NCBI GenBank assembly: GCA_017391545.1
Contig: JAFOYD010000094.1
Coordinates: 1-13,018, forward strand
Length of the DNA: 13,018 nt
DNA from: Lachnospiraceae bacterium
GTDB taxonomy: Bacteria; Bacillota; Clostridia; Lachnospirales; Lachnospiraceae
Direction of reading: 5' to 3'
Shown here: piece after piece, positions 7,067 to 13,018 of the stretch
Numbering within the stretch: position 1 is the first letter of the stretch
How the letters are laid out: each line of letters begins with the position of its first letter
The notes under the pieces: generated by a model
Told to the model about the DNA's origin: nothing
Database searches by the model: none
What the model saw: the letters and a program-made list of their open reading frames with translations, nothing else
Made by a program: the position numbers and the translations under genes

Positions 7067-7097
7067 TGTATGTATGCAAAATCATTACACTGGCAAT

Positions 7098-7131
7098 AAA
7101 AAACAGGCATTTCCTGTGCATGAAATACCTG
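7098..7131 (-). terminator. Rho-independent terminator for the minus-strand membrane protein gene
   Basis: Read on the minus strand, a 10-bp stem (CAGGTATTTC with GAAATGCCTG, one T-G wobble) with an 8-base loop is followed by TTTTTT. In plus coordinates the arms are 7104-7113 and 7122-7131 and the A-tract is 7098-7103. It lies 12 bases beyond the stop codon. Confidence 0.85.
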
Positions 7132-7143
7132 CTTTCTAAAATA

Positions 7144-7620
7144 CTACTTCAGTGGCTTTGCGCCAGCCTTTTCCTGCATCTTTTCAACCCATGCCTTAAA
7201 TTTGCCCTTCTTTTTGGCGGGTGCAGTGTCAAGCTTTCCACGGATTCCCTTTACATCGGTGATGTAGATGCCGCTGACGGTGGCTTTCACTTCCTTCTTG
7301 ACAGGAACGATGTCAAAAATGGACGCATCACAGATCAGTGACATGATCTGCGGACCGATCTTTGCTTTTACGACAGGGAGTTTCGCACGGCGCATGTACT
7401 TTGGAGTCTGCTCCAGAACAGCTGCGGGAAGCCCGGCATCCTTTAGTTTCATTTTCTTTTTGTCAATGATGAGCATTGTGACAGTCTGCTTTGCAGCCTC
7501 AATCTGCGCTTCCTGCTCTGCCTGCTTTTTCTGCATCTTTTTGCCGACGAAATAAAGAACGACGACAAGTGCCACAAGAACGACTAAAATTATGATTAGA
7601 ACTTTTGCTAATGTTGACAT
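7144..7620 (-). CDS. Small membrane-anchored protein of unknown function
   Basis: The 158-residue protein has one strongly hydrophobic segment near the N-terminus (about residues 5-26, rich in Val, Leu and Ile), then GKKMQKKQAEQEAQIE. This predicts an N-terminal anchor, with the basic stretch after it favouring a cytoplasmic C-terminal part by the positive-inside rule. The rest (about 45-158) is a compact mixed region with many lysines and no catalytic motif I can name. The C-terminal tail is basic (KKKGKFKAW). I do not recognise the family; it resembles conserved hypothetical proteins of Clostridia. The ATG is preceded on its strand by GGAAAGG and a near-consensus promoter, and the gene has its own terminator, so it forms a single-gene unit divergent from the lipoprotein gene. 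Confidence 0.8.
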   Translation of the reverse strand: MSTLAKVLIIILVVLVALVVVLYFVGKKMQKKQAEQEAQIEAAKQTVTMLIIDKKKMKLKDAGLPAAVLEQTPKYMRRAKLPVVKAKIGPQIMSLICDASIFDIVPVKKEVKATVSGIYITDVKGIRGKLDTAPAKKKGKFKAWVEKMQEKAGAKPLK

Positions 7621-7662
7621 CTTGGTTACTACCTTTCCATAATGATTAATGTTAATATATGG

Positions 7663-7691
7663 ATTGTACCATTAAATTCTGGAAAGTGCAA
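7663..7691 (-). promoter_or_regulatory. Sigma-A-type promoter of the minus-strand membrane protein gene
   Basis: On the minus strand TTGCAC (7686-7691) and TACAAT (7663-7668) are separated by 17 bases, close to the TTGACA/TATAAT consensus. The -10 lies about 42 bases before the start codon. Confidence 0.75.
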
Positions 7692-7709
7692 GAAACTCTG
7701 TTGATTTCA

Positions 7710-7738
7710 TTGTTTTTTTAGGGTGTAAATGATATACT
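7710..7738 (+). promoter_or_regulatory. Sigma-A-type promoter of the trigger-factor-like lipoprotein gene
   Basis: TTGTTT (7710-7715) and TATACT (7733-7738) are separated by 17 bases, 52 bases before the proposed ATG. It lies back to back with the divergent minus-strand promoter, so the two units share one short regulatory region. Confidence 0.6.
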
Positions 7739-7790
7739 CTTTCATAGGCGTTTGATATACTTATTTTATGGAAGGAAAATTGGATTATTT

Positions 7791-8990
7791 ATGAAAAAGA
7801 AATTAGCATTAGTATGTATGGCAGGAGTTCTGGTTTTAAGCGTAAGTGCCTGCGGAGGAAAAAAGGCAGTGTCAGAGGAGACACAGACAGATTCTGTTGA
7901 AACGACACAGGATGCTTCGGAAGGCACAGTGGCAGAGGAGGAGACCGAGAGCACATCCACGGAAATAGAGCGGGTCAGTGACAGACCGGACTATGTCGGA
8001 TTGCAGGATATTGACATTAATGATTATGTGGAGCTTGCAGATTATAAAAATATGAAGGTCAGTGCCGAAAAGCCTGATGTAAGTGATGAGACAATAGAGG
8101 AATACATTAACAGTGAGCTGCTTGTCGGCAATATTACTGACAGAGCTGTTCAGGAGGGTGATGTAGCTGACATTGATTTTGAGGGCAAGAAAGATGGTGT
8201 GGCATTTGACGGAGGTACTGCCCAGGGATATAAGCTTTCCATCGGTTCTGGTTCCTTTATCCCGGGATTTGAGGACGGACTGGTCGGCGTCATGCCTGGT
8301 GAGACAGTGGATCTGAATCTTACATTCCCTGAGAATTATCCGAGTGAAGACCTGGCTGGACAGGAGGTTGTCTTTACCGTCACGGTCAATAGCATTCAGG
8401 GCTCTGCCCAATATGCCGATGTGACAGTTGATGAAATGAAGAGCATGGGACTTTCTTACAAGACGAAGGAAGAAGTATGGGAGGCAGGTAAGAAGGTAAT
8501 TGAGGAAAATGCTGACCAGGCCTTTGTGGCAAATTCCCAAAATGCGATTCTTGATGCGCTGGTAGAAAAAAGTAAGGTTTCATCAGTACCGGAGCTGCTT
8601 GTAGAGGAACAGGTACAGAATTACAATCTGTATATGGAAAGTATGGCACAGGCATATGGCATGGATTTAGAGAGCATGGTAGGTGCATATGGTAAGACCA
8701 TGGATGAGTATAATGCAGAGATCAATGAGATGTGCAGCAAGACCATGGAGACATATATGATATTAGAGGCTGTCGCAAGAGCTGAAGGTATTGAAATCAC
8801 GGATGAAATGATCCGGGAGAAGGCGGCAGAGGAAGCGGCAGAATATGCTTATGAGTCAGCAGAAGCGCTCATCGAAGAGGTTGGATATTCTACGTACAGG
8901 ATGACAATTTTGCGCGATACAGTTATGGATCGATTGATGGAGCTGATCACTGTTGAGGAGCAGGCAGCGCAGGAAGACACTGCTGAATAA
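7791..8990 (+). CDS. Trigger-factor-like peptidyl-prolyl isomerase lipoprotein
   Basis: The 399-residue protein starts with a lipoprotein signal peptide (MKKKLALVCMAGVLVLSVSAC, cleavage before C21), then a Ser/Thr/Glu-rich linker (22-65). A trigger-factor-type FKBP isomerase domain follows (about 115-205), with QEGDVADIDFEG, FDGGTAQGY, IGSGSFIPGFEDGLVGM-like and LTFPENYPSEDLAGQEVVF motifs. The helical C-terminal part (about 206-385) resembles the trigger-factor substrate-binding region. The ribosome-docking domain of ordinary trigger factor is absent; the N-terminus is a membrane anchor instead. It probably assists folding of exported proteins at the outer face of the membrane. An in-frame TTG at 7752 would extend the protein, but it would add charged and bulky residues before a perfect signal peptide, so the ATG at 7791 is preferred even though GGAAGG (7770-7775) is 15 bases away. 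The NlpC/P60 gene follows without a terminator. Confidence 0.88.
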   Translation: MKKKLALVCMAGVLVLSVSACGGKKAVSEETQTDSVETTQDASEGTVAEEETESTSTEIERVSDRPDYVGLQDIDINDYVELADYKNMKVSAEKPDVSDETIEEYINSELLVGNITDRAVQEGDVADIDFEGKKDGVAFDGGTAQGYKLSIGSGSFIPGFEDGLVGVMPGETVDLNLTFPENYPSEDLAGQEVVFTVTVNSIQGSAQYADVTVDEMKSMGLSYKTKEEVWEAGKKVIEENADQAFVANSQNAILDALVEKSKVSSVPELLVEEQVQNYNLYMESMAQAYGMDLESMVGAYGKTMDEYNAEINEMCSKTMETYMILEAVARAEGIEITDEMIREKAAEEAAEYAYESAEALIEEVGYSTYRMTILRDTVMDRLMELITVEEQAAQEDTAE

Positions 8991-8994
8991 GAAC

Positions 8995-9017
8995 AACTAT
9001 GAAGGTACTGAATCGTT
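8995..9017. repeat. Solitary degenerate copy of the AACTATGAGGGTACTGAA palindrome
   Basis: These 23 bases match 4145-4167 at 21 positions. One of the two changes breaks a base pair of the stem (AACTAT against ATCGTT), so this copy is decayed. It lies between the lipoprotein and NlpC/P60 genes and has no T-run. Confidence 0.6.
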
Positions 9018-9062
9018 TCCAATAAGAAACATTCTGTAAGGATGCGCAGAAAAGGGGAACAT

Positions 9063-10334
9063 ATGAAAAAAGGATACAGACGGCTGGCAGCCGCTTTCTT
9101 GTGTGCAGTGATACTTTTTTCAGCACATGGCATTGAAGAGTTTGCGGGAGCAGTTCGGGTGCAGGCAGCCAGGAAGGACGATTTGAAAAAACAGAATGAG
9201 GAAGATCAGGAAAAGCTCAATGATATTGATGATCAGGTAGATGAACTGTCCGGAGAGCAGGAGGGCATCAATGAGGAAATACAGGCTTTGAGCGATCAGA
9301 TTTCAGAAATCATGGCGAGTATCAGTCTTTTAGAGGAAGAGATCGAGGAAAAAAAGGCACAGATCGAGCAGGCAAAGCTTGACCTTGAAGAAGCGCAGCG
9401 GGTAGAGCGTGAGCAGTATGAGTCTATGAAAGCACGAATCAAGGCAATGTATGAGAGTGGCGAAACTTCCTATATTGATATCTTTTTCAATTCATCTTCC
9501 ATGGAAGATATGATGAACAAGGCTGATTATGTCGAGAAGATTCATGAATATGACCGCAGGATGCTGACGAACTATCAGGTTGCCAGACAAAAGGTTGAAG
9601 AACTGAAGGAGAATCTGGAAATCGAACAGTCTGAGTTGGAGGCAGCGCAGGAAGGACTTCAGGAGGAAATGGACAGCGTAGAGGAGGCCAGAGCAGAGCT
9701 TGAAGAGATCAGTGCTGATTATGCGGTACAGATCAGCAAGGCAAAGCAGCAGGCTGAGGTCTATAAGTCACAGATCAAACAGAGAAATGCGCAGATCAAG
9801 CAGATTGAGGAGCAGGAACGCAAGGCGGCAGAGGAAGCAGCCAGAAAAAAGGCTGAGGAGGAGCGAAAGCGAAAAGAAGCGGAAGCGAAGAAGAATGGAA
9901 ATAATAACAGCAGTCCATCCGAATCCACTACCAAGCCGACCGGAACGGCAGCAGTAGATAAAAATGCAATCATGTCTGCAAAGGGAAGCGCACAGGGCAA
10001 AGAGATTGCGATCTATGGTTGTGGTTTTATCGGAAATCCATATGTGGCAGGTGGTACAAGCTTGACGAATGGAACGGATTGCTCGGGATTTACGCAGGCA
10101 GTATACAAAGCATATGGTTACAGTATTCCCAGAAATTCCACTGCCCAGAGAAGCGTTGGCCGAGAAGTCAGCTATGCGGATGCAGAGCCGGGAGACATTA
10201 TCTGCTATCCGGGACATGTGGCAATTTATATAGGAAACGGTAAGATCGTACATGCAAGCTCTGCGAAGACGGGAATCAAGATCAGTAATGCGCTGTACAG
10301 GGATATTCTGTGTGTGCGCAGGGTTGTTTCATAA
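9063..10334 (+). CDS. Secreted coiled-coil NlpC/P60 peptidoglycan hydrolase
   Basis: The 423-residue protein has a signal peptide (about 1-35: MKKGYRRLAAAF, hydrophobic core, then VQAA), a long coiled coil rich in Glu, Gln and Lys (about 36-270), a basic KKAEEERKRKEAEAKK run, a Ser/Thr/Pro linker (about 280-305) and a C-terminal NlpC/P60 domain (about 318-423). The catalytic residues are visible: C340 in TDCSGF, H385 in PGHVAIYIG and H397 in KIVHAS. Enzymes of this kind cut the peptide stem of peptidoglycan, usually between D-Glu and the diamino acid. The coiled coil resembles those of PcsB/CwlO-type hydrolases, which couple to FtsEX at division or elongation; that link is inference. An upstream in-frame ATG (9042) lacks a good ribosome site, while the 9063 ATG follows AAAGGGGAAC and starts the signal peptide. 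Confidence 0.92.
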   Translation: MKKGYRRLAAAFLCAVILFSAHGIEEFAGAVRVQAARKDDLKKQNEEDQEKLNDIDDQVDELSGEQEGINEEIQALSDQISEIMASISLLEEEIEEKKAQIEQAKLDLEEAQRVEREQYESMKARIKAMYESGETSYIDIFFNSSSMEDMMNKADYVEKIHEYDRRMLTNYQVARQKVEELKENLEIEQSELEAAQEGLQEEMDSVEEARAELEEISADYAVQISKAKQQAEVYKSQIKQRNAQIKQIEEQERKAAEEAARKKAEEERKRKEAEAKKNGNNNSSPSESTTKPTGTAAVDKNAIMSAKGSAQGKEIAIYGCGFIGNPYVAGGTSLTNGTDCSGFTQAVYKAYGYSIPRNSTAQRSVGREVSYADAEPGDIICYPGHVAIYIGNGKIVHASSAKTGIKISNALYRDILCVRRVVS

Positions 10335-10343
10335 CAGATAAAA

Positions 10344-10378
10344 ATCGGATGCGTTTGGTTAGCGCATCCGATTTTTTT
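10344..10378. terminator. Bidirectional terminator between the NlpC/P60 gene and spoIIID
   Basis: A perfect 10-bp stem ATCGGATGCG/CGCATCCGAT (10344-10353 with 10363-10372) is flanked by A residues on the left and a run of T on the right (to 10378). It ends the plus-strand hydrolase transcript and, read the other way, the minus-strand spoIIID transcript. The spoIIID stop codon touches the T-run. Confidence 0.9.
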
Positions 10379-10635
10379 CATTCTTTATGTTGGTGTGCAT
10401 ATTTTTCGCGGGTGGCAAGTCCGCCTCTGATGTGGCGCTCTGATTTGTTCACATCAAGAACAGTACGTGCCTGCTTTGCGAGCGTAGGATTTACCTGCAC
10501 AAGACGGGAAGTCACATCCTTATGTACAGTCGATTTGCTGACGCCGAAGGCTTTGGCAGTCTGCCTCACAGTAGCGTTATTGTCAATAATATAGACAGCA
10601 ATATTGATGGCTCTTTCCTCAATATAATCCTTCAT
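10378..10635 (-). CDS. spoIIID: Sporulation transcriptional regulator SpoIIID
   Basis: The 85-residue helix-turn-helix protein matches Bacillus SpoIIID through MKDYIEERAINIAVYI, the FGVSKSTVHKDVTSRL recognition segment, NPTLAKQARTVLD and a C-terminal RHIRGGLATREKY basic region. SpoIIID binds DNA in the mother cell and switches sigma-E genes on or off during sporulation. Length is close to the 93 residues of Bacillus. A longer frame starting at 10674 is rejected because its first ATG overlaps the -10 box of the sigma-E-type promoter. The ribosome site AGGAGA lies 15 bases before the ATG, slightly far. The gene is convergent with the NlpC/P60 gene and divergent from hrcA. Confidence 0.95.
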   Translation of the reverse strand: MKDYIEERAINIAVYIIDNNATVRQTAKAFGVSKSTVHKDVTSRLVQVNPTLAKQARTVLDVNKSERHIRGGLATREKYAHQHKE

Positions 10636-10672
10636 ATTCTCTAAAAGGGTTCTCCTTCTGAAGCATTTGTAC

Positions 10673-10701
10673 ATTCTATGAGCGGTCTAAGCTGAATATG
10701 C
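10673..10701 (-). promoter_or_regulatory. Sigma-E-type promoter of spoIIID
   Basis: On the minus strand GCATATT (10695-10701) and CATAGAAT (10673-10680) are spaced by 14 bases. The sigma-E consensus is KMATATT, 14-15 bases, CATACAHT, so the -35 fits fully and the -10 at seven of eight positions. spoIIID is a known sigma-E target in Bacillus, which supports the call. Confidence 0.75.
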
Positions 10702-10756
10702 GTCGGTATGAATTTGGTTTTTTATAATTTCTTAATAAATAAATAGAAAAAGAATG

Positions 10757-10785
10757 TTGACAATAAAAACTGAAAGTAGTAAGTT
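10757..10785 (+). promoter_or_regulatory. Promoter of the hrcA-grpE-dnaK operon
   Basis: A perfect -35 TTGACA (10757-10762) is followed at 17 bases by the weak -10 TAAGTT (10780-10785). A better looking TAGTAT (10785-10790) is too far at 22 bases. The CIRCE operator lies just downstream, where a bound repressor would block initiation. Confidence 0.6.
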
Positions 10786-10799
10786 AGTATATGTAAATG

Positions 10800-10826
10800 T
10801 TAGCACTCCATAGAAACGAGTGCTAA
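10800..10826 (+). promoter_or_regulatory. CIRCE operator for HrcA
   Basis: TTAGCACTC (10800-10808) and GAGTGCTAA (10818-10826) form a perfect 9-bp inverted repeat with a 9-base spacer, exactly the CIRCE consensus. HrcA binds it to repress the operon; heat shock relieves repression. It lies between the promoter and hrcA. Confidence 0.98.
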
Positions 10827-10868
10827 TAAAGAAAAACAACTAAGATGATTGGGAAGGAGCGTGGCAGA

Positions 10869-11930
10869 TTGGATTTAGATGAGCGGAAGCTAAAGATTTT
10901 GCAGGCGATTATCCGAAATTATCTTGAAACGGGAGAGCCGGTCGGAAGCAGAACAATCTCCAAATATACGGACTTAAATCTCAGCTCTGCTACCATCCGA
11001 AATGAAATGGCAGACCTTGAGGAGCTTGGCTATATCATACAGCCACATACCTCGGCAGGCCGCATTCCTTCAGACAAAGGGTATCGTTTGTATGTAGACC
11101 ATATGATACTGGAAAAGGAAGAACAGCTCAATCAGGCGACACAGGAAGTAAAAGAAATGCACAAGATTCTTCTTGAGCGCGAGGACAAAATGGAATCTGT
11201 ACTCAAGCAGATGGCAAAGATGCTGGCAGAGAATACAAATTACGCCACGATGATATCAGCGCCACAGGTGAGAGGAAATAAGCTGAAATTCATACAGATT
11301 TCCAGGGTGGATCCCAGACAGATCCTTACAACGATCGTGGTGGAAGGAAATGTGATCAAAAACAGCATCATATCAGTTGCGGATCCGCTTGACGATGAGA
11401 CACTTTTGAAGCTCAATATCCTGCTGAATACGAATCTGAACGGACTTGCCATTGAATCGATCAACCTGGCAATGATCTCAAAGCTCAAACAGCAGGCAGG
11501 TGTCTATGCAGATCTGGTCGGCGAAGTGATGGATGTGGTTGCATCCGTGATCAAAGATGACGAGAACATCGAAATTTATACAAGTGGTGCGAACAACATT
11601 TTCAAGTATCCTGAGCTGGCGGACAATCAGAGGGCGAGTGAACTGATCACGACCTTTGAGGAAAAACAGATGCTGAGCGAGCTTGTGCAGGATACGCTGA
11701 CAGAGGATAAGGGCACAGGCATACAGGTCTATATCGGAAATGAAACACCGGTCAAGACCATGAAAGACTGCAGCGTCGTCACAGCCACCTACGAATTGGA
11801 GGAGGGCATGAAGGGAACGATCGGAATCATCGGCCCGAGACGTATGGATTATGATAAGGTAATCAGTACGCTAAAGACGTTAAAGAGTCAACTGGACACC
11901 ATTTATAAAAAGAGTGATGAAGAATCATAA
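10869..11930 (+). CDS. hrcA: Heat-inducible transcription repressor HrcA
   Basis: HrcA represses the dnaK and groE operons by binding CIRCE, and its activity depends on GroEL. The 353-residue protein has the N-terminal winged helix (ILQAIIRNYLETGEPVGSRT, then SSATIRNEMADLEELGYI and HTSAGRIPSDKGYR) and the family C-terminus with IGIIGPRRMDYDKVI. Length is typical. The ATG at 10845 has no ribosome site. GGGAAGGAG (10851-10859) is placed 9 bases before the in-frame TTG at 10869, which also gives the usual short N-terminus, so a TTG start is preferred. If the ATG were used, the protein would gain eight residues. The gene sits first in the operon, right after CIRCE, so it is autoregulated. Confidence 0.95.
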   Translation: MDLDERKLKILQAIIRNYLETGEPVGSRTISKYTDLNLSSATIRNEMADLEELGYIIQPHTSAGRIPSDKGYRLYVDHMILEKEEQLNQATQEVKEMHKILLEREDKMESVLKQMAKMLAENTNYATMISAPQVRGNKLKFIQISRVDPRQILTTIVVEGNVIKNSIISVADPLDDETLLKLNILLNTNLNGLAIESINLAMISKLKQQAGVYADLVGEVMDVVASVIKDDENIEIYTSGANNIFKYPELADNQRASELITTFEEKQMLSELVQDTLTEDKGTGIQVYIGNETPVKTMKDCSVVTATYELEEGMKGTIGIIGPRRMDYDKVISTLKTLKSQLDTIYKKSDEES

Positions 11931-11960
11931 TAAGTATCAATAGAAAGGAAACGAGTCAGA

Positions 11961-12611
11961 GTGGAAGAAAAAGAATTGGATGAACAAAACGTAGAGACTG
12001 CGGAAACAAAAGAGGAACCAACGCCTGAAACAGCAGAATCTGAGGAATCCGCAGATTCTGCAGCAGAAGCGGAGCAGAAAACGGAAGCTTCAGCATCGGA
12101 GGAGACGAAGGAATCCGATGACAAAAAGGATAAAAAGAAGTCCTTCCTGGGAAAGGATAAAAAAGAAAAGGCGAATAAGCTTCAGGAAAAGGTAGAGGAA
12201 CTTGAAGACAAGGTAAAGCGCCAGATGGCAGAGTTTGACAACTTCAGAAAACGCTCTGAAAAAGAAAAGTCAGCAATGTTCGAGACGGGTGCCAAGAGTG
12301 TCGTGGAGAAGATTTTACCGGTTGTTGATAATTTTGAGAGAGGTCTTGCGGGGCTTTCCGAGGAAGAAATGAAGCAGCCTTTCGCAGAGGGAATGAACAT
12401 GGTATATAAGCAGCTGATCACAGAGCTTGAAAAGCTTGATGTGAAGCCGATTGAGGCCGTTGGCTGTGAGTTCAATCCGGACCTTCACAATGCAGTCATG
12501 CAGGTAGAGAGCGATGAGTATGAATCAGGAATCATTGCGCAGGAGCTACAAAAAGGTTACACCTATCGTGACAGCGTGGTAAGACACAGCATGGTAGCGG
12601 TAGTACAATAA
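11961..12611 (+). CDS. grpE: Nucleotide exchange factor GrpE
   Basis: GrpE releases ADP from DnaK in the Hsp70 folding cycle. The 216-residue protein has a long acidic, low-complexity N-terminus (about 1-50, Glu, Ser and Ala), a lysine-rich stretch (about 52-72), a coiled-coil region (about 72-115, with EFDNFRKRSEKEK typical of GrpE) and the beta head domain with GCEFNPDLHNAV and YRDSVVRHSMVAVV. It starts with GTG, preceded by AAAGGA at 11944-11949. It follows hrcA by 30 bases. The acidic N-terminal extension is longer than in Escherichia coli but common in Clostridia. Confidence 0.96.
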   Translation: MEEKELDEQNVETAETKEEPTPETAESEESADSAAEAEQKTEASASEETKESDDKKDKKKSFLGKDKKEKANKLQEKVEELEDKVKRQMAEFDNFRKRSEKEKSAMFETGAKSVVEKILPVVDNFERGLAGLSEEEMKQPFAEGMNMVYKQLITELEKLDVKPIEAVGCEFNPDLHNAVMQVESDEYESGIIAQELQKGYTYRDSVVRHSMVAVVQ

Positions 12612-12692
12612 TGCACACAAGCCGCATAAGGAATATGGCAGCTTTGCTGCATGCGGCTTGGCGCAACGCTCAGCTTACATCTGAGCGATTGG
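12611..12692. repeat. Structured intergenic repeat, family 1, copy B, within the heat-shock operon
   Basis: This starts at the last base of the grpE stop codon. It has a 10-bp outer stem CAAGCCGCAT/ATGCGGCTTG (12618-12627 with 12651-12660), an inner hairpin GCAGC-TTT-GCTGC (12638-12650), a GCGCAA linker, and a perfect 7-bp hairpin CGCTCAG/CTGAGCG (12667-12673 with 12681-12687). It shares ATGCACAC, AGGAA, GCAGC..GCTGC, GGCGCA and CGATT with copy A, but the stem arms differ and covary. There is no T-run, so it is not a normal terminator, yet it splits grpE from dnaK in the mRNA. Confidence 0.75.
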
Positions 12693-12735
12693 AAAAGTAG
12701 ACAATGTTTTTTATAAGATTTAGGAGGAAAAAATC

Positions 12736-13018
12736 ATGGGAAAGATTATTGGTATTGACTTAGGTACAACAAACAGCTGTGTAGCAGTTATGGAAGGCGG
12801 TAAGCCTACTGTTATCGCAAATACAGAGGGAGCAAGAACAACACCTTCTGTCGTAGCATTTACAAAGACAGGCGAGAGACTTGTCGGTGAACCTGCAAAG
12901 CGTCAGGCAGTTACAAATGCAGAGAAGACAATCGCTTCCATCAAGAGAGATATGGGTACTGACAACGGCAGAACAATTGATGGCAAGAAGTATTCTCCTC
13001 AGCAGATTTCAGCTATGA
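12736..13018 (+). CDS. dnaK: Molecular chaperone DnaK (Hsp70), N-terminal part
   Basis: Only the first 94 codons are in the window; the gene runs off the right edge. The N-terminus shows the Hsp70 ATPase phosphate-binding motif IGIDLGTTNSCVAV, then ARTTPSVVAF, GEPAKRQAVTN and TIASIKRDMG, all typical of bacterial DnaK. DnaK is the ATP-driven chaperone that works with GrpE and DnaJ. AGGAGG (12722-12727) with an 8-base spacer supports the ATG. The TGA in the last four bases of the window is out of frame and is not a stop. A 124-base gap with a structured repeat separates it from grpE, larger than the other gap in the operon. Confidence 0.97.
   Translation, partial: MGKIIGIDLGTTNSCVAVMEGGKPTVIANTEGARTTPSVVAFTKTGERLVGEPAKRQAVTNAEKTIASIKRDMGTDNGRTIDGKKYSPQQISAM

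Noticed and set aside
7268..7555. Plus-strand frame opposite the small membrane protein gene
   Set aside because: The minus-strand gene has its own promoter, ribosome site and terminator; the plus frame has none of these.
9768..10253. Long minus-strand open frame within the NlpC/P60 gene
   Set aside because: It mirrors the Lys/Glu-rich coiled-coil and catalytic domain coding sequence; the plus-strand protein has clear catalytic residues, so this is a shadow.
10310..10594. Open frame on the plus strand opposite spoIIID
   Set aside because: It is antisense to a well recognised SpoIIID gene, runs through the terminator hairpin, and has no recognisable protein features.
13015..13018. ATGA at the window end read as a stop for dnaK
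   Set aside because: The dnaK frame reads ATG followed by a cut codon beginning with A; the TGA is out of frame, so the gene continues past the edge.

Overview
The window looks like a chromosomal segment of a spore-forming member of the Clostridia, most likely Lachnospiraceae. Support comes from a SpoIIID gene with a sigma-E-type promoter, a glgC-glgD pair (the GlgD subunit is a Firmicutes feature), an hrcA-grpE-dnaK heat-shock operon with a perfect CIRCE operator, and moderate GC with strong AGGAGG ribosome binding sites. The placement is inferred from gene content, not from a database search.

Layout. (1) The left edge carries the 3' part of an aconitase-family hydratase, closed by a strong terminator. 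(2) glgC and glgD overlap by 4 bases and encode the two ADP-glucose pyrophosphorylase-type subunits of glycogen synthesis. (3) A very short CarD-like protein and a large orphan hybrid histidine kinase follow, each preceded by structured intergenic repeats. (4) An AT-rich stretch of about 730 bases without an intact gene (about 6408-7143) holds a repeat fragment, what looks like a decayed reading frame, and two hairpin terminators. (5) A minus-strand gene for a small membrane-anchored protein diverges from a gene for a lipoprotein form of trigger factor (a peptidyl-prolyl isomerase). The latter is followed by a secreted coiled-coil NlpC/P60 cell-wall hydrolase, and the two probably share a transcript. 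(6) spoIIID lies on the minus strand, convergent with the hydrolase gene and sharing a bidirectional terminator with it. (7) The heat-shock operon hrcA-grpE-dnaK runs off the right edge.

How the genes relate. The glg pair makes the ADP-glucose donor for glycogen. The trigger-factor lipoprotein and the NlpC/P60 protein both act outside the membrane, on protein folding and wall remodelling. HrcA represses its own operon through the CIRCE element and GrpE is the nucleotide-exchange factor for DnaK. Most of the content is ordinary core genome.

The least ordinary signal is between genes. At least two families of structured repeats are present. In each family, two copies keep loop and linker sequences while changing both arms of the stems in a compensatory way. 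One copy lies inside the heat-shock operon between grpE and dnaK. I did not find a defence system, CRISPR array, intact insertion sequence or phage gene.
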